From Promicromonosporaceae bacterium (GTDB taxonomy: Bacteria > Actinomycetota > Actinomycetes > Actinomycetales > Cellulomonadaceae): 10,830 nucleotides of DNA. A program made the position numbers and the translations under genes. Positions within the stretch are counted from its first letter, which is position 1. Every line of letters starts with the position of its first letter. The DNA lies in assembly GCA_009780755.1 (NCBI GenBank), contig WQZL01000073.1:1-10830 (forward strand), given 5' to 3'. The notes under the pieces are model-generated. The model was not told the DNA's origin and did not search any database. It saw only the letters and a program-made list of their open reading frames with translations. Below are positions 1-5,576 of the stretch, piece by piece.

Positions 1-236
1 ACCAGACACCCCACTCCTACCCCTTGAAGAACCCTGGCTAGCCCAAACCCTGTCGGGCCAGCCTCATAAACCACCTTGACTTCACCAGGCAACCCAGCAA
101 CCCAGTCCAACACCTGCCTATACTCATCTTCTGGGGCAAGACGAGCAGAATGAACCACACCATGGACATCAATAGCAGACGCTGCGATCGACCTGGCATG
201 CACATCCAAACCAACACTTGTAAACTCCATACCCAC
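1..236 (-). CDS. IS110-family transposase (DEDD recombinase), N-terminal fragment cut by window edge
   Basis: This is the RuvC-like DEDD catalytic domain of an IS110 transposase, which cuts and joins DNA under guidance of an element-encoded RNA. Reading leftward from a GTG at 236, the 78 codons include VGLDVHARSIAASAID near residues 7-22, carrying the first catalytic Asp, and KVVYEAGPTGFGLAR near residues 57-71, carrying the Glu. Both are hallmark N-terminal blocks of the family. GTG 236 is preferred over ATG 230 because AAGGAGG (248-242) sits 5 bases upstream of it and 11 bases upstream of the ATG. No frameshift is visible in the part present. The C-terminal serine-containing domain would lie beyond base 1. 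A longer open frame on the same strand (38-349) is only a shadow in another phase. Confidence 0.9.
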   Translation of the reverse strand, partial: MGMEFTSVGLDVHARSIAASAIDVHGVVHSARLAPEDEYRQVLDWVAGLPGEVKVVYEAGPTGFGLARVLQGVGVGCL

Positions 237-237
237 A

Positions 238-425
238 GGGGCCTCCTTACTACGAATGCGGAAAGGCCAGGCAAGACCACCAGGCAACCCACGAACTTTC
301 GCAGGGAGGCCCCCACCCACGCCACCCAAGACACCAACGCCCCAGACAACCCATATCGTCTGCGCGAGCATAGTCGCAGAACCCAGAGGCAACTGTTATC
401 TCTAGGTTCTGCGACTACGCGCAGA
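238..425 (-). ncRNA. Candidate IS110 bridge RNA in the element's left end
   Basis: IS110-group elements encode a structured guide RNA (bridge RNA) in the non-coding segment upstream of the transposase; length and position fit here. Read on the minus strand, two stem domains are visible. The 5' one is the long hairpin at 359-425. The 3' one pairs 298-313 with 238-256: 9 perfect base pairs (GGGGCCTCC with GGAGGCCCC), a 3-base UAA bulge, then 7 more pairs including one G-U. It encloses a 41-nt loop (257-297) with two copies of TTGCCTGG on the minus strand. The segment between the domains (314-358) is G/U rich and I could not fold it convincingly. Ends and guide sequences are not determined. The structure is seen; the bridge RNA role is inferred from family and position. 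Confidence 0.45.
359..425. repeat. Long inverted repeat / hairpin (8 + 18 bp arms, 11-nt loop)
   Basis: The inner arms are 371-388 (TAGTCGCAGAACCCAGAG) and 400-417 (CTCTAGGTTCTGCGACTA), complementary at 17 of 18 positions, with loop 389-399. Outer arms TCTGCGCG (359-366) and CGCGCAGA (418-425) add 8 perfect pairs, separated from the inner stem by a 4-nt bulge (367-370) on one side only. No T-run follows on either strand, so an intrinsic terminator is unlikely. It may be the first stem of the IS110 RNA, the element end, or a pre-existing palindrome that served as target. Confidence 0.85.
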
Positions 426-468
426 ATGACGTTTGCTATCTCGCCACTGATCTGAAAGGTGCTTGCTT

Positions 469-1371
469 GTGGACTCCTTTGACCTGTCGCCCGAGGTCAG
501 GAAGCAAATCAGCAACTACCATGCTGCCGCCGTTGTGATTGGGGTGGTCGGTGTTATCGCTGGTATCGCTTGCTTTGTTTGGTCGATGCACCTAGCTGAC
601 GACGGTAATGAGGGTTTCATACTGCCGCTGATCTTAGGCTTCGGCATTGCGGTCGGAGCGGTTGCGCTTGGTGTGTACCTGTGGCAGAAGGGCACGGTGC
701 TGTTCAAGGATCACGCAATTCGCGGCGTGATCGAAGAGCAGTTCCCCGGCTGCACCTACTTGCCCAAGGGGCACATCAATGAAGCTGCGGTGGCTCGCAC
801 GGGAATGTTCCCGCGGTGGACCACCATCAAGGGCAGCGATTTGACCCGCGGGGAATACAACGGATGGAAGTTCGCCTTCTCAAACCTGAAACTGACGTAC
901 CAGGTTGGATCGGGCAAGAGTCGCCGCACCGTCACCGAGTTCGAAGGCATCTGGATTGCGTACCAAATGGATCGGACCATCGACGGCTCGGTGGCGGTGA
1001 TCGAGAAGATGGGTAGCCGTTCTAGGCATCGCAAGAACCGGGTCGAGACCGACAACGCGGCCTTCAATGCGAAGTTCCATGTGATCTCCCAAACCCCCAA
1101 GACCGTCTTCTACGTGCTGACGCCGCAGTTTATGGAGGACATCAACCGGCTTGACTACTACGCCAGGGCGCACACAAACCTCTTCTTCGGTGGCAATGCC
1201 GTTCACTTGGCCTTAAACATTGACCGGCAAAAGTTCACGTCCACTACCAGCCGGTCTGAAGTTCTGCAACAGATCGCCTACATCAAGAAGATGCTCAACC
1301 TCATCGTGGCCGACGCCTATCTGTTCGGCCGGGAGGAACCAGCCTCTGCCGATCCGTTCACCACCGCATAA
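469..1371 (+). CDS. DUF3137 domain-containing membrane protein
   Basis: A 300-residue protein of unknown biochemical function. Two hydrophobic helices (about residues 19-39 and 50-71) anchor it in the membrane. The soluble remainder carries DUF3137 features: EEQFPGC near 89-95, a GSDLTRGEY block, TVTEFEGIWIA, and the segment around NAAFNAKFHVISQTPKTVFYVLTPQFME typical of the family's C-terminal half (key residues F, V, LTP). DUF3137 genes often sit beside lemA, as here (the stop is 9 bases before the next ATG), so a shared operon and membrane role are likely. GTG 469 is preferred to TTG 463 because AAAGG (455-459) is 9 bases upstream, and the broken paralogue at 2015 keeps a GAAAGG and a GTG followed by the same xSF residues. 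I could not identify a confident promoter; the IS110 end immediately upstream may have altered it. Confidence 0.85.
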   Translation: MDSFDLSPEVRKQISNYHAAAVVIGVVGVIAGIACFVWSMHLADDGNEGFILPLILGFGIAVGAVALGVYLWQKGTVLFKDHAIRGVIEEQFPGCTYLPKGHINEAAVARTGMFPRWTTIKGSDLTRGEYNGWKFAFSNLKLTYQVGSGKSRRTVTEFEGIWIAYQMDRTIDGSVAVIEKMGSRSRHRKNRVETDNAAFNAKFHVISQTPKTVFYVLTPQFMEDINRLDYYARAHTNLFFGGNAVHLALNIDRQKFTSTTSRSEVLQQIAYIKKMLNLIVADAYLFGREEPASADPFTTA

Positions 1372-1380
1372 AGGAACCTT

Positions 1381-1935
1381 ATGAATCCCGCACTCATCAT
1401 CGCCATCGTGGCCGTTGTGATCCTGGTTGGCATCGCCATCTGGTGGATCGCCACCGATAACCGCTTCCGTCGCCTGCGCATCAAGGTGGACGAGGGACGT
1501 TCCACCATCGAGGTCGCGCTGCAAAACCGTTGCGACAAGCTGACCGCGCTGCTCGACATCGTTAAGGGCTTCGCCGCCCACGAGGTCAAGGTGCTTGGCG
1601 ATGTGGTGCGCGCCCGTCGGGGAGCCAACATAACCGAGCTGGAGGATGTACACCAGAGGTCGATCGCCCAGGCCACGGGGCTGCTCGCCGTCGCCGAGCA
1701 ATACCCGCAGCTACGCTCGGTCGAGGCGTTCCAGCAGCTACAAAATGGCGTGATGGAGGCCGAGCGCAGTATCCAGGCCGCCCGCCGCCTGTACAACTCG
1801 AACGTCACCCAGTTCAACACGGCCATCGAGATGTTCCCCCCACGCATCGTCGCTACCCGCAAGGGCCTAACCCCGTTTGAGTTCTTCGAGGCCACCTCCC
1901 CCGCCTACCGCGAACCCGTCAAGATGACGTTCTAA
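1381..1935 (+). CDS. lemA: LemA family protein
   Basis: A 184-residue LemA family member, close to the usual family length. An N-terminal transmembrane segment (about residues 4-23) is followed by a long helical domain. The conserved first helix pair is visible: NRFRRLRIKVDEGRSTIEVA, then LTALLDIVKGFAAHE (about 54-68), matching the LemA signature of a Leu-rich stretch followed by VKGxAxHE. The C-terminal helix AERSIQAARRLYNSNVTQFN and the ending around FFEATSPAYREPVKMTF are also characteristic. The family's role is unclear; members have been linked to envelope processes. AAGGA at 1371-1375 overlaps the upstream stop and lies 5 bases before the ATG, so it is translated from the same mRNA as the DUF3137 gene. 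No terminator-like hairpin was found after the stop. Confidence 0.93.
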   Translation: MNPALIIAIVAVVILVGIAIWWIATDNRFRRLRIKVDEGRSTIEVALQNRCDKLTALLDIVKGFAAHEVKVLGDVVRARRGANITELEDVHQRSIAQATGLLAVAEQYPQLRSVEAFQQLQNGVMEAERSIQAARRLYNSNVTQFNTAIEMFPPRIVATRKGLTPFEFFEATSPAYREPVKMTF

Positions 1936-2014
1936 CTTGCCGCGACTTGGTAGGGGAACGCGCTCCTTCTATGTACACGACTGACCTCCTAACACCCGAA
2001 AGGTGGCGTTCCGC

Positions 2015-2347
2015 GTGAACTCGTTTTACCTGCCACCTAAGGTCAGGAGGCGTGTATACAGCACACGCGCTCTTGCCGCGGTGCTGCTGAAGCATCACAC
2101 GGTTCGTGCCGTGCTTGAAGAACAATTCCCTGGATGTGTGTACCGGCCGGAACACCACATCCATGACGAGGCGGTTGTGAAGACGGGCTTGTTTTCCTGG
2201 TGGACAAGCATTGACGGCAGCGACCTGACTAGCGGTGAATATCGGGGGCGTCAGTTCGCGTTTTCCAACCTACGCCTGCGCAGGCCACAGCCATCGTGCA
2301 GCTCCGCGAGCAGCAGGAAGTTGTCAAGGGAGCCGAGGAAGCGTTAG
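2015..2347 (+). pseudogene. Truncated DUF3137 paralogue lacking both membrane helices
   Basis: The first ~89 codons are a diverged copy of the DUF3137 gene at 469. Its N-terminus (VNSFYLPPKVRR) matches VDSFDLSPEVRK, and VLLKHHTVRAVLEEQFPGC matches VLFKDHAIRGVIEEQFPGC. Between these blocks 54 residues are missing in frame, exactly the part holding both transmembrane helices. Similarity continues through GSDLTSGEY and FAFSNLRLR and then stops abruptly near base 2280. The last ~20 residues (RPQPSCSSAS...) have no family resemblance and read out of phase with a different coding tail. GAAAGG (1998-2003) and GTG 2015 mirror the intact gene's start; a GTG at 2003 is also open. Translation of a ~110-residue soluble fragment is possible, but a degraded duplicate is more likely. 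Confidence 0.8.
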
Positions 2348-2439
2348 CTGCCGCGCGCCGATGGCGTTATGCCTCGATGGCAGTCCAATCTGCCCGTGAC
2401 CGCGAGCGCCCGCGCGGCGTGAGTGCTGCGGCAGCGTGA
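2281..2439 (+). pseudogene. Orphan 3' tail of an unrecognised helical-protein gene
   Basis: In a phase different from the broken DUF3137 copy, 52 codons ending in TGA (2437-2439) read as a credible protein tail: QATAIVQLREQQEVV, then an Ala/Glu/Arg-rich amphipathic helix (EEALAAARRWRY), ending RERPRG followed by Ala residues. Composition looks coding, whereas the overlapping out-of-phase continuation of the DUF3137 copy looks random. No plausible start with a ribosome binding site is visible in this phase. I infer the 3' remnant of another gene joined to the DUF3137 fragment by a deletion near base 2280. I do not recognise the family. Confidence 0.45.
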
Positions 2440-2440
2440 C

Positions 2441-2487
2441 GTAAAGGCAGGCTTGACAAGCGCTGCCTGTAAAGGTAGTCTTTACGC
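2441..2487 (+). promoter_or_regulatory. Toxin-antitoxin promoter with palindromic operators; probable leaderless start
   Basis: TTGACA (2453-2458) and TAGTCT (2476-2481) are separated by 17 bases, a good -35/-10 pair. The ATG at 2488 lies 6 bases after the -10, where transcription should begin, and there is no ribosome binding site, so the mRNA is probably leaderless. Three symmetrical elements overlap the promoter: GCTTGaCAAGC (2451-2461) on the -35, GTAAAGgtagtCTTTAC (2469-2485) spanning the -10, and an extra GTAAAGG (2441-2447) exactly 28 bases upstream of the second. This is what autoregulation by the HTH protein of the module would look like; binding itself is inferred. Confidence 0.75.
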
Positions 2488-2724
2488 ATGGAGATCGGGG
2501 AGTCGGCCCGCAAGCACGGTATCGATGACGCTGACATCCTGCACGCCTGGGCTAACGCTCTGCGCCTGATTGAGCTGGAGTACGACGGCGAAGAGCGAGT
2601 CTTGGTCATTGGCGCCGACTGCCACGGCAACCTGCTAGAGCTTGTTGCCGTTCCTGCCGAAACGCCCACAAGGATCATCCACGCCGACAGGCTCCGCCCC
2701 AAGTTCTACGACTTTCTGAGGTGA
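2488..2724 (+). CDS. BrnT/RelE-like toxin, small type II toxin-antitoxin component
   Basis: A 78-residue protein with the layout of BrnT-like RelE-fold toxins, which cleave RNA: an N-terminal SARKHGIDDADILHAW helix (about residues 6-21) resembling the KHGI...D motif of the family, a central strand pair (DGEERVLVIGADCHGNLLEL, about 32-51), then a strand RIIHADRLRPKF (about 64-75) matching the IIxARxxxxxE/F ending of BrnT proteins. Related small proteins are common in actinobacteria. It is the first gene of a two-gene unit, 4 bases ahead of the HTH protein, and starts almost at the predicted transcription start. The resemblance is judged by eye; RNase activity is not demonstrated. It could instead be a non-toxic member of the same fold. 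Confidence 0.7.
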   Translation: MEIGESARKHGIDDADILHAWANALRLIELEYDGEERVLVIGADCHGNLLELVAVPAETPTRIIHADRLRPKFYDFLR

Positions 2725-2728
2725 TGAC

Positions 2729-3016
2729 ATGACAATCGAAGCAATCCGCCCGGTCGCGACCGCCCTCGAGCGGGACAGTGACACGCTTACGGGCCTGCAC
2801 ACCGTCTCGACGGAGACCCACACTGCGCGGGACGCTACCCACTTCCGGCGCATCATCGCTGCGCGTCAGGCGTGCGCCGACGCTGACGCCGGGCTGCGGG
2901 CGGCCGTTGAATCCGCTCGCGAAGCCGGAGACTCCTGGACCATCATTGGGGCCGCGCTCGACACCACTCGACAGGCTGCCTTCCAGCGATTCGGACAAGC
3001 GAGGGCCGCCGGGTAA
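2729..3016 (+). CDS. HTH antitoxin partner of the BrnT-like toxin
   Basis: A 95-residue mostly helical protein. The C-terminal part, SWTIIGAALDTTRQAAFQRFG (about residues 70-90; key residues W, IG, TRQAA, RFG), is a helix-turn-helix of the kind seen in small actinobacterial antitoxins. The N-terminal ~65 residues are helical with many Ala, Arg and Glu, suitable for a toxin-binding or dimerising arm. GAGG (2718-2721), lying in the toxin's last codons, serves as ribosome binding site 7 bases before the ATG, so the two genes are translated from one mRNA. Classical BrnT partners (BrnA) are ribbon-helix-helix proteins, so this pairing is non-canonical. DNA binding to the palindromes at 2441-2485 is a reasonable inference. 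Confidence 0.65.
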   Translation: MTIEAIRPVATALERDSDTLTGLHTVSTETHTARDATHFRRIIAARQACADADAGLRAAVESAREAGDSWTIIGAALDTTRQAAFQRFGQARAAG

Positions 3017-3048
3017 GAGAATGTCGTAAATTGTGCGGTACAGCCCCG

Positions 3049-3097
3049 GATGCCCCCGCCACGGCGGAGGCATCGGAATCTCAGGGCGCTTGGCCCT
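3049..3097 (+). terminator. Two consecutive stem-loops after the toxin-antitoxin module, possible terminator
   Basis: Arms 3049-3060 and 3063-3074 (GATGCCCCCGCC / GGCGGAGGCATC) pair at 11 of 12 positions with a very tight turn. A second hairpin AGGGC-GCTTG-GCCCT follows at 3083-3097. Both are GC-rich and lie 33-81 bases after the antitoxin stop. Neither is followed by a T-run, so if they end transcription it would be by a non-classical route. An RNA-stability role is equally possible. Confidence 0.4.
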
Positions 3098-3119
3098 CTT
3101 CGCTCTCATCCGCTCCTGC

Positions 3120-3160
3120 GGTGAGTACCCGGGCGCTCAGCCAGCAGAGGGGTACTCACC
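3120..3160. repeat. Perfect 11-bp inverted repeat upstream of tsaD
   Basis: GGTGAGTACCC (3120-3130) and GGGTACTCACC (3150-3160) are perfect inverted copies separated by 19 bases. No T-run follows. A TTGACA occurs 9 bases downstream (3170-3175), but no convincing -10 lies at the proper distance. The repeat could be an operator, an RNA stem in a leader, or the relic of a mobile-element end. Its function cannot be decided from sequence. Confidence 0.7.
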
Positions 3161-3270
3161 CCTACCCACTTGACAAAACACAACCCATATCGGAATGACG
3201 GGGGGTCTTCGTAGATGAGTCATCCTCACTATGGACGGGCGTGTCGTTGCGGGGTGGGACAATGCTCTTT

Positions 3271-4332
3271 ATGCCTGTTGCTGCCCCCCTGGTGCTTGGG
3301 ATTGAGACGAGTTGCGATGAGACTGGGGTCGCGCTGGTGCGTGGCAACACGCTGATTGCCGAGACTGTGGCCTCGTCGATGGATGAGCATTCTCGCTACG
3401 GTGGCATAATCCCGGAGATTGCCAGCCGCGCCCACCTAGAGGCAATGGTGCCCACCGTTCAGTCGTGCATGGCCGAGGCGGGCCTTAACTTGGGTGCGGT
3501 AGACGCCATCGCCGTCACCGCGGGGCCGGGCCTGGTTGGTTCGCTGAATGTCGGCGCCGCCGCGGCGAAGGCTCTAGCCCTCGCGCTGGGCCGCCCCCTG
3601 TATGGCGTGAACCATGTGATCGGCCACGCCGCCGTAGATCAGCTAGTGCATGGGGACTTTCCGGAAAGAGTGATGGCCCTCATCGTCTCCGGGGGACATT
3701 CATCCCTGCTGCTGGTCGATGACATCGCCACCGATGTCACCGAGCTTGGCTGCACGCTCGACGACGCGGCGGGGGAGGCATTCGACAAGGTGGGGCGCCT
3801 GCTCAACCTGCCGTATCCAGGCGGCCCGCACATTGACCGCCTAGCTCGCGAGGGCAACCCAAAGGCGATCCGGTTCCCGCGCGGCCTGACCGCAGCCAAA
3901 TTTCAAGAACAACATGCCTACGATTTCTCGTTCTCCGGACTAAAGACGGCCGTAGCCCGCTGGGTGGAGGGCGAACGAGACGCAGGCCACCCCCTCAACT
4001 TGCCCGATATTGCGGCATCCTTCGCGGAGGCCGTAGTGGATGTGCTGACGGCCAAGACCATCGCCGCCTGTCGGCGACACGAAGTGGATACGCTCGTGAT
4101 CGGCGGCGGGTTCAGCGCCAATACCCAGCTGCGGGAGATGGCCGAGCGGCGCTGCGCCGAGGCCGGGATCGCGCTGCGCATCCCACCCATCCGCTACTGC
4201 ACCGACAATGGCGCCATGATCGCCGCCCTCGGCTCGGCCGTGGCCCGCGCCAATGTCGCCCCATCCCCCCTGGATTTTGGCGTCGATTCCTCCCTGCCCC
4301 TAACCACCATCAGCCTGCAACCACAAGCTTGA
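3271..4332 (+). CDS. tsaD: tRNA N6-adenosine threonylcarbamoyltransferase TsaD
   Basis: TsaD transfers the threonylcarbamoyl group from threonylcarbamoyl-AMP to A37 of tRNAs that read ANN codons, working with TsaB and TsaE in the cytoplasm. All family motifs are present: LGIETSCDETGVAL (about residues 9-22), TAGPGLVGSL, the metal-binding HVIGH (His115, His119), IVSGGHSSLL, PYPGGPHIDRLA, GGGFSANTQLR, and RYCTDNGAMIAALG with metal ligand Asp312. The 353-residue length is normal. ATG 3271 was chosen because the family starts only a few residues before LGIETSCDE; ATG 3262 and GTG 3241 are in frame. No clear ribosome binding site precedes ATG 3271. GACAAT (3258-3263) lies where a -10 for a leaderless transcript would be, but no good -35 accompanies it. 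In many actinobacteria tsaD follows tsaE, tsaB and rimI; here it stands behind accessory genes. Confidence 0.97.
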   Translation: MPVAAPLVLGIETSCDETGVALVRGNTLIAETVASSMDEHSRYGGIIPEIASRAHLEAMVPTVQSCMAEAGLNLGAVDAIAVTAGPGLVGSLNVGAAAAKALALALGRPLYGVNHVIGHAAVDQLVHGDFPERVMALIVSGGHSSLLLVDDIATDVTELGCTLDDAAGEAFDKVGRLLNLPYPGGPHIDRLAREGNPKAIRFPRGLTAAKFQEQHAYDFSFSGLKTAVARWVEGERDAGHPLNLPDIAASFAEAVVDVLTAKTIAACRRHEVDTLVIGGGFSANTQLREMAERRCAEAGIALRIPPIRYCTDNGAMIAALGSAVARANVAPSPLDFGVDSSLPLTTISLQPQA

Positions 4333-4371
4333 CCGGGTGTTTTTGTTGTTGTGTTGCTCTCTGAGCGGTAA

Positions 4372-5556
4372 ATGGCGCGAAAATGGGCGATAGCCGGGAT
4401 AATCGCTTGCGTGAACAAGCTTAAAGTCGGTGGCCAGTCGGTCACGGTTGGCGGCAAGAAGATTCGTGTTGGCCGAGCATGGTACGACTCGCCCTGGAAA
4501 ATCGCGGGCGCGGCCTTCTCCATCGTGCTAGGTGTCCTCTTCGCGGCCATCACCGTGCTGATGTTCGTGGTGCCCGCCGTGATGGGCGGCGCTTCCCTGA
4601 CCGTCCTGACCGGCTCGATGCGCCCCAGCATTCACGAAGGCGACGTGATCGTGGTGCGTGGCATCGCCCAGGAGGACGTCTGCCGGGAAATAGGCGTCGG
4701 CCATGTCATCACGTTCTTCCCCGAGCCGGGTCGCCCCGACCTGATAACGCACCGCGTTGTCTCCAAGTCGGCCGGTGCGTTCCCAGACGGCACCACCTGC
4801 CGCTTTATCACGCGAGGTGATGACAACACGGCCGATGACCCGCCGGTCTCCCCGGCGCAGGTGCGCGGTGTGTTGATGTACACGATCCCCCGACTGGGCC
4901 ACGCCCGTGATTGGGTGGGGAATCAGCCGCAGACCATTGTGATCGCCGCCGTTGTCATCATCTTGACCTATGTGATCTGGACCTGGCTGCGGCCTGCGAA
5001 AAAGACCGCCCGGGTACTCACCGGGGCCGAGGCGGCCGCGATGGGCGTCACGGCGGGCGCGGCGCCTTCCGGTCAAGATGCCATTCAGCAAGGATTGAGT
5101 ACCCAAGGTCTGCCCAGTAGCGTCATGGCCGTGTCGGGAGGTGGCTTGCCGATGGGCACCGTCTCGGCGACCTCCGACCCGGCGGTGTTGGCCATGCAGA
5201 CCGAACTCCTGCGGCGTGAACTGGCCATCCGCGAGCGGGAGCTGGCCATCCGCGAGGTCGAGCTAGGCATGGACCCGGCACCGGCCTACCAGCCCCCCAC
5301 ACCGGAACCCGAGCCGGAGCCGAAGCTTGATCCGCTTTCGGCCGCGCTTATGCAGGCTGGTATCCACCCGTATACGGGCCAACCGATCCCCAAGATCACC
5401 AATCCCGGTAGCCTGCCGGTTGAACCCGCCCCGGCCGAGCCGCCTGCCGCCTCCCCGTGGAGCCAGGTGTTCCCGGCCGAGGAGAGCCTCACACCTCCAC
5501 CCGTGATTCCGCCAGCGCCACAGCCTCGCTCCCGGCGCGACATCCACCACGGCTAA
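4372..5556 (+). CDS. SipW-type (S26B) signal peptidase I with long coiled-coil/proline-rich tail
   Basis: A membrane serine protease that removes signal peptides at the outer face of the membrane. The first transmembrane helix spans about residues 43-70. The catalytic Ser82 lies in LTGSMRPSIHEGD, and His127 in LITHRVV replaces the Lys of bacterial-type enzymes, placing it in the ER/archaeal-like SipW group that uses a Ser-His dyad. RGDDNTADDPPV (148-159) and GVLMYTIPRLG (166-176) are the remaining S26B blocks. A second helix (about 188-206) returns the chain to the cytoplasm. SipW enzymes usually end soon afterwards, but here about 185 residues follow: an Ala/Gly-rich linker, a heptad coiled coil (about 274-299, RRELAIR-ERELAIR-EVELGMD), then a Pro/Glu-rich tail. 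The gene starts 39 bases after tsaD. No SipW-type substrate gene (TasA-like or pilin) is visible nearby. Confidence 0.9.
   Translation: MARKWAIAGIIACVNKLKVGGQSVTVGGKKIRVGRAWYDSPWKIAGAAFSIVLGVLFAAITVLMFVVPAVMGGASLTVLTGSMRPSIHEGDVIVVRGIAQEDVCREIGVGHVITFFPEPGRPDLITHRVVSKSAGAFPDGTTCRFITRGDDNTADDPPVSPAQVRGVLMYTIPRLGHARDWVGNQPQTIVIAAVVIILTYVIWTWLRPAKKTARVLTGAEAAAMGVTAGAAPSGQDAIQQGLSTQGLPSSVMAVSGGGLPMGTVSATSDPAVLAMQTELLRRELAIRERELAIREVELGMDPAPAYQPPTPEPEPEPKLDPLSAALMQAGIHPYTGQPIPKITNPGSLPVEPAPAEPPAASPWSQVFPAEESLTPPPVIPPAPQPRSRRDIHHG
5221..5256 (+). repeat. 15-bp direct repeat encoding coiled-coil heptads
   Basis: CTGGCCATCCGCGAG occurs at 5221-5235 and again at 5242-5256, a 21-base period equal to one seven-residue heptad. 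It lies inside the signal peptidase tail, and near-identity at the nucleotide level suggests recent in-frame duplication of one heptad. Such a repeat could change copy number by slippage between strains. Confidence 0.8.
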
Positions 5557-5576
5557 GGGATAGCGCACGGGGCGCT

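Larger units (their letters stand above)
1..425 (-). mobile_element. IS110-family insertion sequence, left end only (leaves the window at base 1)
   Basis: The stretch combines the N-terminal part of an IS110-type transposase (1-236) with about 190 bases of structured non-coding DNA upstream of it. IS110 elements generally lack long terminal inverted repeats and insert by RNA-guided recombination, so the exact outer boundary cannot be read from terminal repeats here. The edge must lie between the transposase start and the next gene at 469. I set it at 425, the outer foot of the long hairpin, as an estimate only. The right end and the rest of the transposase are outside the window, so completeness is unknown. 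Confidence 0.75.

Noticed and set aside
38..349. 103-codon minus-strand open frame with hydrophobic translation
   Set aside because: The IS110 motifs (DVHARSIAAS, YEAGPTGFGLAR) are in a different phase starting at 236, so this is an out-of-phase shadow across the element's leader and transposase start.
150..455. 101-codon plus-strand open frame
   Set aside because: It runs antisense through the transposase start and the hairpin, has no ribosome binding site and shows no recognisable domain.
463..471. TTG 463 as the start of the DUF3137 gene
   Set aside because: It is only 3 bases after AAAGG, while GTG 469 has a 9-base spacing and matches the start context of the paralogue at 2015.
3170..3198. 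TTGACA at 3170-3175 as a tsaD promoter
   Set aside because: Bases 16-18 positions downstream (around 3192-3199, GGAATGAC) do not resemble a -10 box, and it lies ~95 bases from the start codon.
4317..4371. T-rich stretch after tsaD as an intrinsic terminator
   Set aside because: The run of T/G (4338 onward) is not preceded by a stable GC-rich hairpin; only a weak, bulged CAACCACAA/TTGTGTTG pairing is possible.
4528..5106. 192-codon minus-strand open frame
   Set aside because: It lies opposite the signal peptidase catalytic domain and has low-complexity Arg/Gly/His-rich content with no motif.
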